From assembly GCA_946480475.1 (NCBI GenBank), contig CAMLJM010000012.1, positions 9,115 through 73,114 on the forward strand: 64,000 nucleotides of DNA. The letters are read 5' to 3'. This stretch comes from an uncultured Alphaproteobacteria bacterium (GTDB lineage: Bacteria > Pseudomonadota > Alphaproteobacteria > Micavibrionales > Micavibrionaceae). Below the pieces are notes generated by a model. It saw only the letters and a program-made list of their open reading frames with translations, made no database searches and was not told the origin of the DNA. This document shows, in pieces, positions 55,286 to 64,000 of the stretch. Position 1 is the stretch's first letter, and each line of letters opens with the position of its first letter. The translations under genes were made by a program, and so were the position numbers.

Positions 55286-56705
55286 TAATAAGGGTAAGGT
55301 TCAGCCCCCCGCCATCGATCCGCGTTTTCAGCATTTGCTCACGCTTGTTACGTTGCAGAAAAATGCGCGGCATAAGCACAAAAAATCTGAACTTGAGTTC
55401 CTGATTGTAAACCAGACATTCAATCTAGTTCCGTATCGCCACTGTGTTCTTTGGCAGTGGAACGGTGAGGCTGTTTCTATTGTAGCGGCCTCAGGCTTGG
55501 TTCAAGTCGATCACCACGGCCCGTATTCCTTGTGGCTCACTAAGATTATTGCCAGACTGTTAAAAGAGAAAATTTTGCCTAAAAACAGTGTGCCGGGCGA
55601 GAATGTAGCGGAAAATTATACGATACCTTTATCGGTGACATCTGTTGATTGTGGGCCGCAGGAAGCTGAAGAGTGGAAAAAATGGGTTTCCGCGCATGCC
55701 ATGCTTTTTGCCATGAAAAACGATGATGATGAGATTGTGCGTGGTGTCTGGATCGATCGTGAAGAGGCATTTAATGAGGCGGATCGCGCTTTTCTTGACG
55801 ATCTGATGGATGGATATGCGCATGCTCTCATTTATTTCGATGCTGAGGATGTTGCGGATAAAACCAGAGCATTCTGGAAGTCATTATTCAGTCTTTCCAA
55901 ATCAAATGTGAAGCGCATAAGCTTGGCAATATTCCTTATCATGCTGATACCTGTCCGCATGAGTGTTACCGCGCCCGCAGAGATTGTTGCGCGTGAACCC
56001 TATGTTGTGAGCGTGCCTTTTGAGGGCGTGATCGAAAATGTGGAGGTTTCCCCCGGGCAGATGGTCAAGAAAGGGGACTTGCTGGTTCGCATGGATAGTA
56101 CATATCTGAAGAATAAGTCAGAAATGTCTGCGAAAGAGAAGGAAACAGCCGAAATCGCCCTCGATAAAACAGAGCGTGAGGCTTTGGGTGATCGTGGCAA
56201 ACTAGCAGAGTTGAATATTCTGCGCTCGCAAGTTGAGACCAAAAGCGCTGAAAGTCAGTTTGCCAATGAACTTCTGGCGCGTTCAGAGATTCGTGCCGAG
56301 CGCGATGGCGTTGTGATTTTTTCTGATGTGAATGCATTGCGGGGCAAGCCTGCCCGTACGGGTGAACAGATCATGTTGCTGGCTGATCCGCAGGATAGCG
56401 AATTACTAATCCGTATTCCTGTTGAGGCTATGATTCAGATTAATCAGGATGTGCCCGCTACATTTTTTCTCAATGTGATGCCGCTTGGTTTTCGCAATGC
56501 TACTTATGAAGATATAGGTTATCAGGCAACGCAGGATCCGGATGGATTAATGACCTACAAGGTGCGGGCTAGGTTTGATAAAGAAGGGCCCATGCCGCGC
56601 GTTGGCTGGACAGGTACTGGCAAGGTTTATGGTAGTCGTACAATCTTGGCCTATAATATTTTCCGACGCCCGTTGGTGACGTTACGCCGCAAACTGGGGG
56701 TCTGA
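55263..56705 (+). CDS. GAF-like domain fused to a HlyD-type adaptor
   Basis: 480 residues from ATG 55263, with GAGG 9 nt upstream. The first 210 residues look like a cytoplasmic GAF-type sensory domain (SELEFLIVNQTFNLVPYRHC, VLWQWNGEAVSIVAASG), followed by a membrane helix (ISLAIFLIMLIPVRM near 222-236). The C-terminal half is an adaptor: VEVSPGQMVKKGDLLVRMDS, a helical hairpin, SEIRAERDGVVIFSDVNAL and a beta-barrel. The combination suggests an adaptor gated by a cytoplasmic signal. It lies 1 nt before the M50 gene. Confidence 0.8.
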   Translation: MNPEKPSSNKGKVQPPAIDPRFQHLLTLVTLQKNARHKHKKSELEFLIVNQTFNLVPYRHCVLWQWNGEAVSIVAASGLVQVDHHGPYSLWLTKIIARLLKEKILPKNSVPGENVAENYTIPLSVTSVDCGPQEAEEWKKWVSAHAMLFAMKNDDDEIVRGVWIDREEAFNEADRAFLDDLMDGYAHALIYFDAEDVADKTRAFWKSLFSLSKSNVKRISLAIFLIMLIPVRMSVTAPAEIVAREPYVVSVPFEGVIENVEVSPGQMVKKGDLLVRMDSTYLKNKSEMSAKEKETAEIALDKTEREALGDRGKLAELNILRSQVETKSAESQFANELLARSEIRAERDGVVIFSDVNALRGKPARTGEQIMLLADPQDSELLIRIPVEAMIQINQDVPATFFLNVMPLGFRNATYEDIGYQATQDPDGLMTYKVRARFDKEGPMPRVGWTGTGKVYGSRTILAYNIFRRPLVTLRRKLGV

Positions 56706-56706
56706 T

Positions 56707-58842
56707 ATGATTCCGCAAGAGCTTATGCTGCCCAAGTTACGCAGCGACATTCAGCTCAATGAAGCGCCGCCTGAACCGGAAGGGGGGCCTGCGTGGACGC
56801 TCTATGATCCGGCAGCTAATAAATATTATAAGATTGGTTGGCTGGAATTCGAATGTTTAACGCGTTTTGAAAAGTGCAGAACAGCGAAAGAACTAATTCT
56901 GGCGATGGAGAGTGAGACGACACTCCATCCAGATGAAGATGAGATCAGTGCGCTGGTGAATTTTCTGATTCTTCATAACTTGGTCTTCACCTCAGGCGAG
57001 GGTGCCGCTAAACATTTTGGTGACGAGAAAGCGCGGCGGGAAAAAGAGTGGTGGGAGACAATTCTGCATGGTTATTTGTTTTTTACTATCCCCCTTTTCA
57101 AACCACAACGGTTTCTTGAAAAGACATTTCCCTATGTAAGGCCGCTGTTTAGCAAAAAATTTATGATAGCGTCGGCTATCCTCTTTGCTTATGGGGTGTT
57201 TTTAAGCCTTCAAAGATTTGATGAATTCACTACCACTTTTATGAATTATTTCAATATTGAAGGGGTTATCCTGTTTCTTGTGGCTACTGTGGTCGTAAAG
57301 ATTTTCCATGAATTGGGACATGCCTATACGGCCACAAAATATGGGGTTCCTGTCAATGTGATGGGTATAGCTGTCATGGTGATGTATCCCGTGTTGTACT
57401 CCGAAACGACGAATGCCTGGAAATTACAAAGCCGTCGCCATCGCGTATATATTGCAGCTTCCGGTGTGATGACAGAGTTTGTTCTGGCCTCTGTGGCTTT
57501 GATTTTGTGGCATGTTTTAACCCCAGGAATTGCGCAAAGTCTTTGCTTCATGATCGCCGTTGTATCGTTGCTGGCTTCGTTGGTCGTGAACCTAAACCCC
57601 CTGATGCGCTTTGATGGATATTATCTTTTCTCAGATATTGTGGGTGTCGATAATCTCCAGGATCGCTCTTTCGCTTTTGCTAAATGGAAACTCCGCAGGT
57701 ATCTATGGGGTTGGCAGGATGAGCCGCCTGAGATTATTCCCCCTGAAAGGCAGAATTTTCTGACGACTTTCGGATTCAGCATGCTTGTATATCGCTTCCT
57801 GCTTTATACGGGTATTGCCGTTTTGGTTTATCACTTGTTTTTCCAGCCCTTAGGTCTGATTCTGATGATGGTCGAGCTTACCTTCTTCATTATTCTGCCT
57901 ATTTGGCGTGAGATGAAAGTCTGGTGGAAGCGGCGTGATGAAATTCAGTCCTCCAGGCGGGCGCGCGTTTGGGCTGTGGTGGCGGGGATATTTGTCTTGC
58001 TTGCCCTTATTCCGGTGCAAACCAGCATTGAAGTTCCGGCTGTCATGCATGCGCAAGCCTATAAGCGGCTTTATGCGTCCGCGCCCGCACGTATTGATGA
58101 AATCCTGATTGAGAATGGGGATCGTGTTGAGAAGGGGGCGTTATTATTAAAGCTTTCTTCCCCTCAATTGGATTACGGCATCGAAGTTGCTCAGAAGCGC
58201 TTGCAGGCGCTCATTGATATAAAAAATAGCGGGCAAGCTAATCTGGATCTGGCCAGGAAGCGTATGACTCTGGATAGTGAAATTGATACAACGCGCAAGG
58301 AACTAGAGGGGCTGATTGAGCAAAGAAACCTTTTGCAAATCACGGCCCCTTATTCAGGAATCATACGTGATTTGAAGACGTCGTTACATGCGGGCGAATG
58401 GGTTAGTACGGACTTAATGCTGGGATTGCTAGTGGATGATAGCAAGCCCATTTTGAGTGGGTACGTTAGGGAAAAAGATGTGACGCGTGTGAATGCCGGT
58501 AATGAAGGTTTGTTTTATGTAGAATATTCCCCCTTTCAGCGCTTTGCAGTGACGCTTGATCATATTGAACAGGGCGGAAGCAATGATATTTTCTGGCCGG
58601 AACTATCTTCTATCCATAATGGCCCATTGCCAGCCGAGCGGGGCGAAGGGGGCAGGGTTCGATCCTTACCAAGATATACCCTGTATGCGGCACGCTTTTC
58701 GATTAACGAAAACACTTCAGATTTGGTTTTTCCAGAATTCGTCGCCAGGGGAACGGTACGCCTTAAGGCTAGTAGAACTAGTTTGCTTAACATATTGATT
58801 CAAAGGGCAATTTCTGTTGTAATAAGAGAAAGTGGTTTCTGA
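56707..58842 (+). CDS. site-2 protease (M50) fused to PqqD-like and HlyD-like domains
   Basis: 711 residues. The N-terminus (about 1-100) resembles a PqqD-like winged helix (WTLYDPAANKYYKIGWLEFE). The multi-pass M50 core follows, with zinc ligands in FHELGHAYTATKYG (His201, Glu202, His205) and the second motif LNPLMRFDGYYLFSD (Asp303), so the active site looks intact. The end (about 440-711) is a periplasmic adaptor: lipoyl halves ARIDEILIENGDRVEKGALL and LLQITAPYSGIIRDL around a helical hairpin. Similar M50-HlyD fusions occur beside TolC and HlyD genes in other bacteria. It takes the place an ABC exporter would have in type I secretion. Confidence 0.82.
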   Translation: MIPQELMLPKLRSDIQLNEAPPEPEGGPAWTLYDPAANKYYKIGWLEFECLTRFEKCRTAKELILAMESETTLHPDEDEISALVNFLILHNLVFTSGEGAAKHFGDEKARREKEWWETILHGYLFFTIPLFKPQRFLEKTFPYVRPLFSKKFMIASAILFAYGVFLSLQRFDEFTTTFMNYFNIEGVILFLVATVVVKIFHELGHAYTATKYGVPVNVMGIAVMVMYPVLYSETTNAWKLQSRRHRVYIAASGVMTEFVLASVALILWHVLTPGIAQSLCFMIAVVSLLASLVVNLNPLMRFDGYYLFSDIVGVDNLQDRSFAFAKWKLRRYLWGWQDEPPEIIPPERQNFLTTFGFSMLVYRFLLYTGIAVLVYHLFFQPLGLILMMVELTFFIILPIWREMKVWWKRRDEIQSSRRARVWAVVAGIFVLLALIPVQTSIEVPAVMHAQAYKRLYASAPARIDEILIENGDRVEKGALLLKLSSPQLDYGIEVAQKRLQALIDIKNSGQANLDLARKRMTLDSEIDTTRKELEGLIEQRNLLQITAPYSGIIRDLKTSLHAGEWVSTDLMLGLLVDDSKPILSGYVREKDVTRVNAGNEGLFYVEYSPFQRFAVTLDHIEQGGSNDIFWPELSSIHNGPLPAERGEGGRVRSLPRYTLYAARFSINENTSDLVFPEFVARGTVRLKASRTSLLNILIQRAISVVIRESGF

Positions 58843-58890
58843 GTACCGAACCCACTGGAATCTTAAGAAGTTCTTAGTCTCACCCAAGAT

Positions 58891-58927
58891 AAAATCAGAT
58901 AAGTACATATTTTAGCTGATTTTTTTT
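58891..58927 (+). terminator. terminator or attenuator between the M50 gene and the giant adhesin
   Basis: AAAATCAG (58891-58898) pairs with CTGATTTT (58916-58923) across a 17-nt loop, and the T-run extends to 58927. It would end or attenuate the export operon before the adhesin gene. Confidence 0.5.
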
Positions 58928-58953
58928 CAACTGCTGCCCGCGGATTAGTGCGT

Positions 58954-61900
58954 ATGTCGTCGGACAAAAGAAAAAACAAAAAAGGTAAGATCCGCACGCT
59001 CATGCATGCGCTTGAGAAACGCATGATGCTTGATGCTACCCTCACGGGTTTGGCAACATCCGTAACCTTCAACGAAAATACAATCAATACAACACCCACA
59101 GTGCTTGATAGTGCTGTTACGCTTGCAGGTTCAACAACAAACTTTGACGGCGTATCCCTCACTATTTCTACAACTGGTGGGGCTGATGATCAGTTGTCTG
59201 TCGCAAACATAGGCACGGGCGCAGGGCAAATTGGTTTTCGCAACTCGATAGTTACTTATGGCGGCACGCGCATTGGCACCGTCACTTCTGCAAATGGTAT
59301 AGACGGTTCAGATCTTCAGATTGTTCTGAACAGTAGCGCTACAATGGCCGGTATTGAAGCGTTGATAGAAAATATTACCTATAGGAACCAAGATGATACG
59401 CCATTAGCTTCGCGCACACTGACATTCTCCTTGGCGGGTTACTTCAGCCAGAGCATGACTGTGAATATTACAGCGCAGAATGACTCGCCCTTTATCGCTA
59501 CTAACGTTGGTTCAGCTCTAAACCGTGCTTATATTCAGCAAGGCGCCACGGTGGGTATTGAAAATATTGAGCTATATACAATTGATCCCGAGACAAGTGC
59601 GTCAGGTATAACTTATACACTTACCGCACAATTAAGGGGTAATCTGAAGCTAAACGGCGCTAATATTGCGATCAACGGCACATTCACTCAGGCTGATATT
59701 GATGCGGGCCGTATCAGCTTTACGCATGATAATACATTTAATAACGCCTCTTTTACATTTAGCGTTTCCGATGGCACGGCTTCATTAACGGGGCAGGTTT
59801 TCAACCTGACCCTGGATACGACCAATAATGCTCCTGTCATGACAGCGAATACAGTTATTACGACACTGGACCCCAGTGTGACGTATAACGCGACAACAGG
59901 GAATTATTATAAATATATTTCTACCGCCACTGATTATGATACAGCCTATAAGAATGCAGAGAAATCCCTGCTGAATGGCGTGGCAGGTCACCTGGTCACC
60001 ATTACAAGCGCGACGGAGAACACGGCTGTAAGATCTCTCATCGGCGGCACTGTCTGGATTGCTGCATCTGATGTGGCTGTCGAGGGCGAGTGGCGCTGGA
60101 CAGCTGGCCCGGAGAAGGGGCAGGTTTTCTACATTGGTATGAATGGTTCCGGTGGTTCTCCCGTTAATGGATCATATGCAAACTGGAATGGTGCGGAACC
60201 GAACGATTGGGGTACCGGTGAAGATTTTGCCGAAATGCAAACATCCGGCGGCTGGAACGATAACACCGGTACGCGCGGTTATGTGATCGAATGGGAAGGC
60301 AAAAATGTTATCAATAACAGCCTTTATACTGTTGGTTACAACAACACTGGCGGAACCGATCTTACCAACGGCACTGTTGTAGGTTCGGTATTGGGGCGTG
60401 ACCCGGAGGGGCAGGCCGTTACTTATTCTGTCGTGGGTGGTACAGGTTCGGCTATTTTCTCGGTCAATGCTACTACAGGCCAGATTACGATCTCAAACGT
60501 GGGTGGATTAAATCTGCCGACAACATCGTCTTATACATTGACAATTCGGGGGACGGAAGCTTCCCCAGGCGGGCTGAATACAGATCTGACTGTCACGATC
60601 CAATTTAACCAAGTGCCACAGTTGACAGCAAATAGCGCGTTGGCAGCGAATGAGGGTGCAACAACCGTTATTACGACCTCGAACTTAAACTATACTGACA
60701 GCGATCCTGCAACCAGCATCATTTATACCCAGACATCTGCTTTGGCGCGGGGATACCTCGAGCTTTCCACTAACCCGGGCGTTAAGGTTACAAGCTTTAC
60801 CCAGGATGATTTGAATAATAACCGCGTTCGTTATGTTCACGACGGTTCGGAAACGACCTCTGATTCTTTCAACTTCACTGTTAAAGATACAATCTCAACG
60901 CTGGGGCCTTATACATTCAATATCAATGTTACGCCTACCAACGATGCTCCATTCCTGGGCTTTACAGGATCGGTCAGTGTTGCCGATATTTTAGCCTACA
61001 GGCCGGACATCAGCTATAATGCGACAACAGGGAATTTTTATAAATACGTTGCAGGCAATATCAGTTATTCCGCTGCCTCTGCTGCGGCTGCGGCTGACTC
61101 GATTTTTGGTAATGCCGGTTATCTGGCAACAATTACATCGTCTACCGAAAATACATATGTCCGTGGTTTGGGTGCAGGTACGATATGGTTGGGCGGGTCT
61201 GATGCTGCGCAGGAAGCCAAATGGGTTTGGGGCGCAGGCGCTGAGGCAGGGCTTACATTCAGCTTGGGTAACTTCGCTTATCTGGGTGCCTATACAAACT
61301 GGGCGGCCAGCCAGCCCAGCAATACAGGCGGGACTGAGCATTATCTCGGCATGTTAGCGGCTGGTACCTGGGATGACCTTGCCGCCAGTGCAACTGTTGG
61401 CGGTTATGTGATCGAATGGACCGGCGCCAATGTTTTATCAAACCCTCAAATTTTTAAACCTGATGAGGGAAATCAGGCCGGATACCTTCTGACTACAGCT
61501 TTGGGTGTTAATCCGGAGCTGGGTGAAACGCTCACATACTCCATCACCGGCGGCAACACGGGTGGTATGTTCCAAATCAATTCCACCACAGGTGCGATCA
61601 CCACTACAGCTGAACTCGATTATGAAACCGTTTCTTCTTATAATCTCGTCGTACGCGTGACGGATAGCGGTTCTACAGCTCCTGGTCCGGCATATACAGA
61701 AAAGACATTGTATATCAGTCTTACAGATCGTGGTGAACCCGTTGTGACCACGAATACAGGTATGACGGTGCTCGAGGGCTCTACAACAACCATTACGAAC
61801 GCTATGCTGGATATCACTGATCCAGATACGGCTAATGCAAGTATTGTTTATACCATTACGAGTGCGACTGCACGGGGACGTGTTGAGCTTTCTACTGGTC

Positions 61901-64000
61901 CAGGTGTTGCTATCACTACATTCACAGAGGCGCAACTGGCAGCAGGGCAGGTGCGCTATGTACATGATGGCACAGACTCTGTTCTTACAGATTCCTTCAG
62001 CTTCAGTTACACAGACGGGCTATTTGTCCGTACAGGATTCACATTCAATATAACTGTTACCCAGGTCAACGACGCGCCACAAGGCACGAATACGACAGTT
62101 ACAACGCTTGAGGATACTCAATACACGTTCACGACAGCTAATTTCGGTTTCAGTGATCCGAATGATAGCGCGCCGAACGCCTTCCTGTCCGTAGTGATTA
62201 CTACCTTGCCAGCTGTGGGTTCCCTGACTTTGAACGGGGTAGCGGTAACGGCTGGGCAGGTTGTTACGGCAGCAGATATTACAAGCGGTTTATTGCGCTT
62301 CACACCGGCAGCCAATGCGAATGGGACAGGTTATACCAGCTTTACATTCCAGGTGCGTGATGATGGCGGCACTGCCAATGGCGGCGTCAACACAGATGCA
62401 TCACCGAATACGATGACGGTTAATGTCACGGCTGTTAACGACGCGCCATCCGGAACGAATACAACGGTTACGACACTTGAGGATACGCAGTATACATTCA
62501 CAACGGCTAACTTTGGTTATGGCGATCCTAATGATAGTCCTGCCAATACATTCCAATCTGTAATAATTGCGACGTTGCCTGCGGCAGGCTCGCTGACGCT
62601 GAATGGTGTGGCGGTGACAGCGGGGCAGGAAGTCACGGCGGCTAATATTGCCAGCGGATTATTGCGTTTTATGCCGGCTGCTAATGCGAATGGGACGGGG
62701 TATGCCAGCTTCACTTTCCAGGTCAAGGATAACAATGGCACGGCCAACGGTGGTCAGGATACCGACCAGACGCCGAATACCATGACGATTGATGTAACGT
62801 CAGTGAATGACGTGCCAACCGGTACGGATGCAACCGTTACAACACTGGAAGATACGCAATATACTTTCACAGCTGCCAATTTTGGTTTTGGCGATGCTGC
62901 TGATAGCCCGGCAAATGCTTTCTTGTCTGTTGTGATCACAACACTTCCGGCTTTGGGTTCTCTGACGCTGAATGGCGTGGCGGTGACGGCGGGTCAGGTT
63001 GTTACGGTTTCTGATATCAATCTTAACCTTCTGCGCTTTACGCCGCCTGCGCATGCGAATGGTGCTGCTTACACAAGCTTTACATTCCAGGTGCGCGATG
63101 ATGGCGGCACTGCCAATGGTGGCGTCAACACAGATGCATCTGCAAACCTGATGACTATTGATGTAACGTCAGTCAATGATGCGCCGGCGGGCACGAATAC
63201 CACGGTGACAACGCTGGAAGATACGCAATACACATTCACGACAGCTAACTTCGGCTTTAGTGATCCCAATGACAGTCCCGCCAATACATTTTTATCTGTA
63301 ATTATTACAACTCTTCCTGCTGCTGGTTCTCTGACGCTGAATGGTGTGGCGGTGACGGCAGGTCAGGAAGTCACAGCAGCAAACATTGCGAGCGGCTTAT
63401 TGCGTTTTAGTCCCGCGACAAACGCATATGGTGCTGGTTATGCCAACTTCACATTCCAGGTGAAAGATAATAATGGCACGGCGAACGGCGGTCAGGATAC
63501 CGACCAGACGCCGAATACCATGACGATTGATGTGACGCAGCTGAATGATGCACCAGCAGGTACAGATAATACTGTTACAACGCTGGAAGATACGCAGTAT
63601 ACATTTACAACCGCCAACTTCGGTTTCAGTGACCCGAATGATAGTCCGGCAAACACATTCTTGTCCGTTATCATTACGACATTGCCCGCTGCCGGTTCAT
63701 TAACGTTAAACGGTGTGGCAGTGACAGCCGGTCAGGTTATTACGGCAGCTGATATCACAAGCGGTTTGTTGCGCTTTACACCGGTCGCTAATGCGAATGG
63801 TGCGGGGTATGCCAGCTTTACTTTCCAGGTGCGTGATAACGGCGGTACAGCTAGCGGCGGTCAGGATACTGATCAAACCGCGAATACCATGACAATTGAT
63901 GTAACGTCAGTCAATGATGCACCTGCTGGCACCAATACCACAGTCACAACGCTGGAAGATACGCAATATACATTTACAACCGCCAACTTCGGTTTTAGTG
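58954..64000 (+). CDS. giant C-type-lectin/cadherin-like adhesin, 3' end outside window
   Basis: The frame is open from ATG 58954 to the edge, at least 1682 residues. A basic start leads to ALEKRMMLDA (residues 19-28), a variant of the LEPR-XLL sorting motif of giant exported proteins. Two beta-rich CSPG/cadherin-like domains (45-300) follow, then C-type-lectin-like domain 1 (about 308-448) with GHLVTITSATEN, EPN and GWND. Next are a cadherin-like and a CSPG-like domain (455-675), lectin-like domain 2 (688-825) with QPS and WDD, another cadherin/CSPG pair (828-1040) and tandem 123-residue repeats from 1044. The first 1040 residues contain no Cys. It is probably surface-exposed and exported by the preceding operon. 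Confidence 0.85.
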   Translation, partial: MSSDKRKNKKGKIRTLMHALEKRMMLDATLTGLATSVTFNENTINTTPTVLDSAVTLAGSTTNFDGVSLTISTTGGADDQLSVANIGTGAGQIGFRNSIVTYGGTRIGTVTSANGIDGSDLQIVLNSSATMAGIEALIENITYRNQDDTPLASRTLTFSLAGYFSQSMTVNITAQNDSPFIATNVGSALNRAYIQQGATVGIENIELYTIDPETSASGITYTLTAQLRGNLKLNGANIAINGTFTQADIDAGRISFTHDNTFNNASFTFSVSDGTASLTGQVFNLTLDTTNNAPVMTANTVITTLDPSVTYNATTGNYYKYISTATDYDTAYKNAEKSLLNGVAGHLVTITSATENTAVRSLIGGTVWIAASDVAVEGEWRWTAGPEKGQVFYIGMNGSGGSPVNGSYANWNGAEPNDWGTGEDFAEMQTSGGWNDNTGTRGYVIEWEGKNVINNSLYTVGYNNTGGTDLTNGTVVGSVLGRDPEGQAVTYSVVGGTGSAIFSVNATTGQITISNVGGLNLPTTSSYTLTIRGTEASPGGLNTDLTVTIQFNQVPQLTANSALAANEGATTVITTSNLNYTDSDPATSIIYTQTSALARGYLELSTNPGVKVTSFTQDDLNNNRVRYVHDGSETTSDSFNFTVKDTISTLGPYTFNINVTPTNDAPFLGFTGSVSVADILAYRPDISYNATTGNFYKYVAGNISYSAASAAAAADSIFGNAGYLATITSSTENTYVRGLGAGTIWLGGSDAAQEAKWVWGAGAEAGLTFSLGNFAYLGAYTNWAASQPSNTGGTEHYLGMLAAGTWDDLAASATVGGYVIEWTGANVLSNPQIFKPDEGNQAGYLLTTALGVNPELGETLTYSITGGNTGGMFQINSTTGAITTTAELDYETVSSYNLVVRVTDSGSTAPGPAYTEKTLYISLTDRGEPVVTTNTGMTVLEGSTTTITNAMLDITDPDTANASIVYTITSATARGRVELSTGPGVAITTFTEAQLAAGQVRYVHDGTDSVLTDSFSFSYTDGLFVRTGFTFNITVTQVNDAPQGTNTTVTTLEDTQYTFTTANFGFSDPNDSAPNAFLSVVITTLPAVGSLTLNGVAVTAGQVVTAADITSGLLRFTPAANANGTGYTSFTFQVRDDGGTANGGVNTDASPNTMTVNVTAVNDAPSGTNTTVTTLEDTQYTFTTANFGYGDPNDSPANTFQSVIIATLPAAGSLTLNGVAVTAGQEVTAANIASGLLRFMPAANANGTGYASFTFQVKDNNGTANGGQDTDQTPNTMTIDVTSVNDVPTGTDATVTTLEDTQYTFTAANFGFGDAADSPANAFLSVVITTLPALGSLTLNGVAVTAGQVVTVSDINLNLLRFTPPAHANGAAYTSFTFQVRDDGGTANGGVNTDASANLMTIDVTSVNDAPAGTNTTVTTLEDTQYTFTTANFGFSDPNDSPANTFLSVIITTLPAAGSLTLNGVAVTAGQEVTAANIASGLLRFSPATNAYGAGYANFTFQVKDNNGTANGGQDTDQTPNTMTIDVTQLNDAPAGTDNTVTTLEDTQYTFTTANFGFSDPNDSPANTFLSVIITTLPAAGSLTLNGVAVTAGQVITAADITSGLLRFTPVANANGAGYASFTFQVRDNGGTASGGQDTDQTANTMTIDVTSVNDAPAGTNTTVTTLEDTQYTFTTANFGFS
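62083..64000 (+). repeat. tandem 369-bp repeats within the adhesin gene
   Basis: Repeat boundaries (the Gly codon of the GTNTTVTTLEDTQYTFT block) are at 62083, 62452, 62821, 63190, 63559 and 63928, each exactly 369 bp (123 codons) apart, so five full copies and part of a sixth are visible. Each unit encodes a beta-rich bacterial-Ig/cadherin-like domain with GSLTLNGVAVTAGQ and FTFQV-D. The array continues beyond the window. Confidence 0.95.

Noticed and set aside
62083..64000. Regular repeats as a CRISPR array
   Set aside because: The 369-bp period is in frame, coding throughout and encodes a beta-rich adhesin domain; there are no unique spacers.

Overview
The window reads as chromosome of a Gram-negative alphaproteobacterium with roughly 50% GC. 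The evidence is gene content: a leucine-degradation cluster, a single-chain indolepyruvate oxidoreductase, a MarC family protein, an alpha-2-macroglobulin next to PBP1C, an alphaproteobacterial-style flagellin-like protein and HU with a Lys/Ala-rich tail. The genus cannot be fixed from this; a Micavibrio-like or other deep-branching lineage is only a guess. No tRNA, rRNA, CRISPR array, insertion sequence or prophage was seen.

Region 1 (1-26 kb) is mostly amino-acid and propionate catabolism. It holds a truncated murQ at the left edge, then biotin carboxylase (mccA-like), HMG-CoA lyase, a small membrane protein and isovaleryl-CoA dehydrogenase in one translationally coupled run. Next come a giant indolepyruvate:ferredoxin oxidoreductase, an aminotransferase/thioesterase pair, a split SbmA/BacA-like ABC exporter and a methyltransferase-thiolase-membrane protein-SDR operon. 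The 2-methylcitrate cycle genes prpB, prpC and prpD are dispersed among unrelated small genes. prpC and prpD share a 10-mer at almost the same distance from their start codons. Two 49-residue hydrophilic paralogues that normal ORF length cut-offs would miss lie at 22.8-23.3 kb, each with its own Shine-Dalgarno sequence and terminator.

Region 2 (26-48 kb) is envelope, stress and signalling. It holds a Cys-rich copper-storage-like protein, a PNPOx-fold stress protein, a glycine-zipper lipoprotein, a gene interrupted by an in-frame TGA, a CPBP protease, an AI-2E-type permease and HU with a structured leader. These are followed by alpha-2-macroglobulin plus PBP1C, a 1597-residue MASE1/CHASE/PAS hybrid histidine kinase and a very divergent 1215-residue class A PBP. 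The divergent PBP has a palindrome over its -35 box.

Region 3 (48-64 kb) holds a flagellin-like protein with an inserted beta-rich, possibly sugar-binding domain, dusB, ung, a TetR regulator with a clear palindromic operator, and slyX. The most interesting locus follows: a four-gene export operon made of a TolC-like lipoprotein, an adaptor, a GAF-like/HlyD adaptor and an M50 metalloprotease fused to a HlyD-like adaptor. It has no ABC ATPase. Immediately downstream is a giant surface protein that runs off the right edge. It begins with a LEPR-XLL-like sorting motif, carries two C-type-lectin-like domains and continues into exact 123-residue tandem repeats. I propose that the operon exports this protein.
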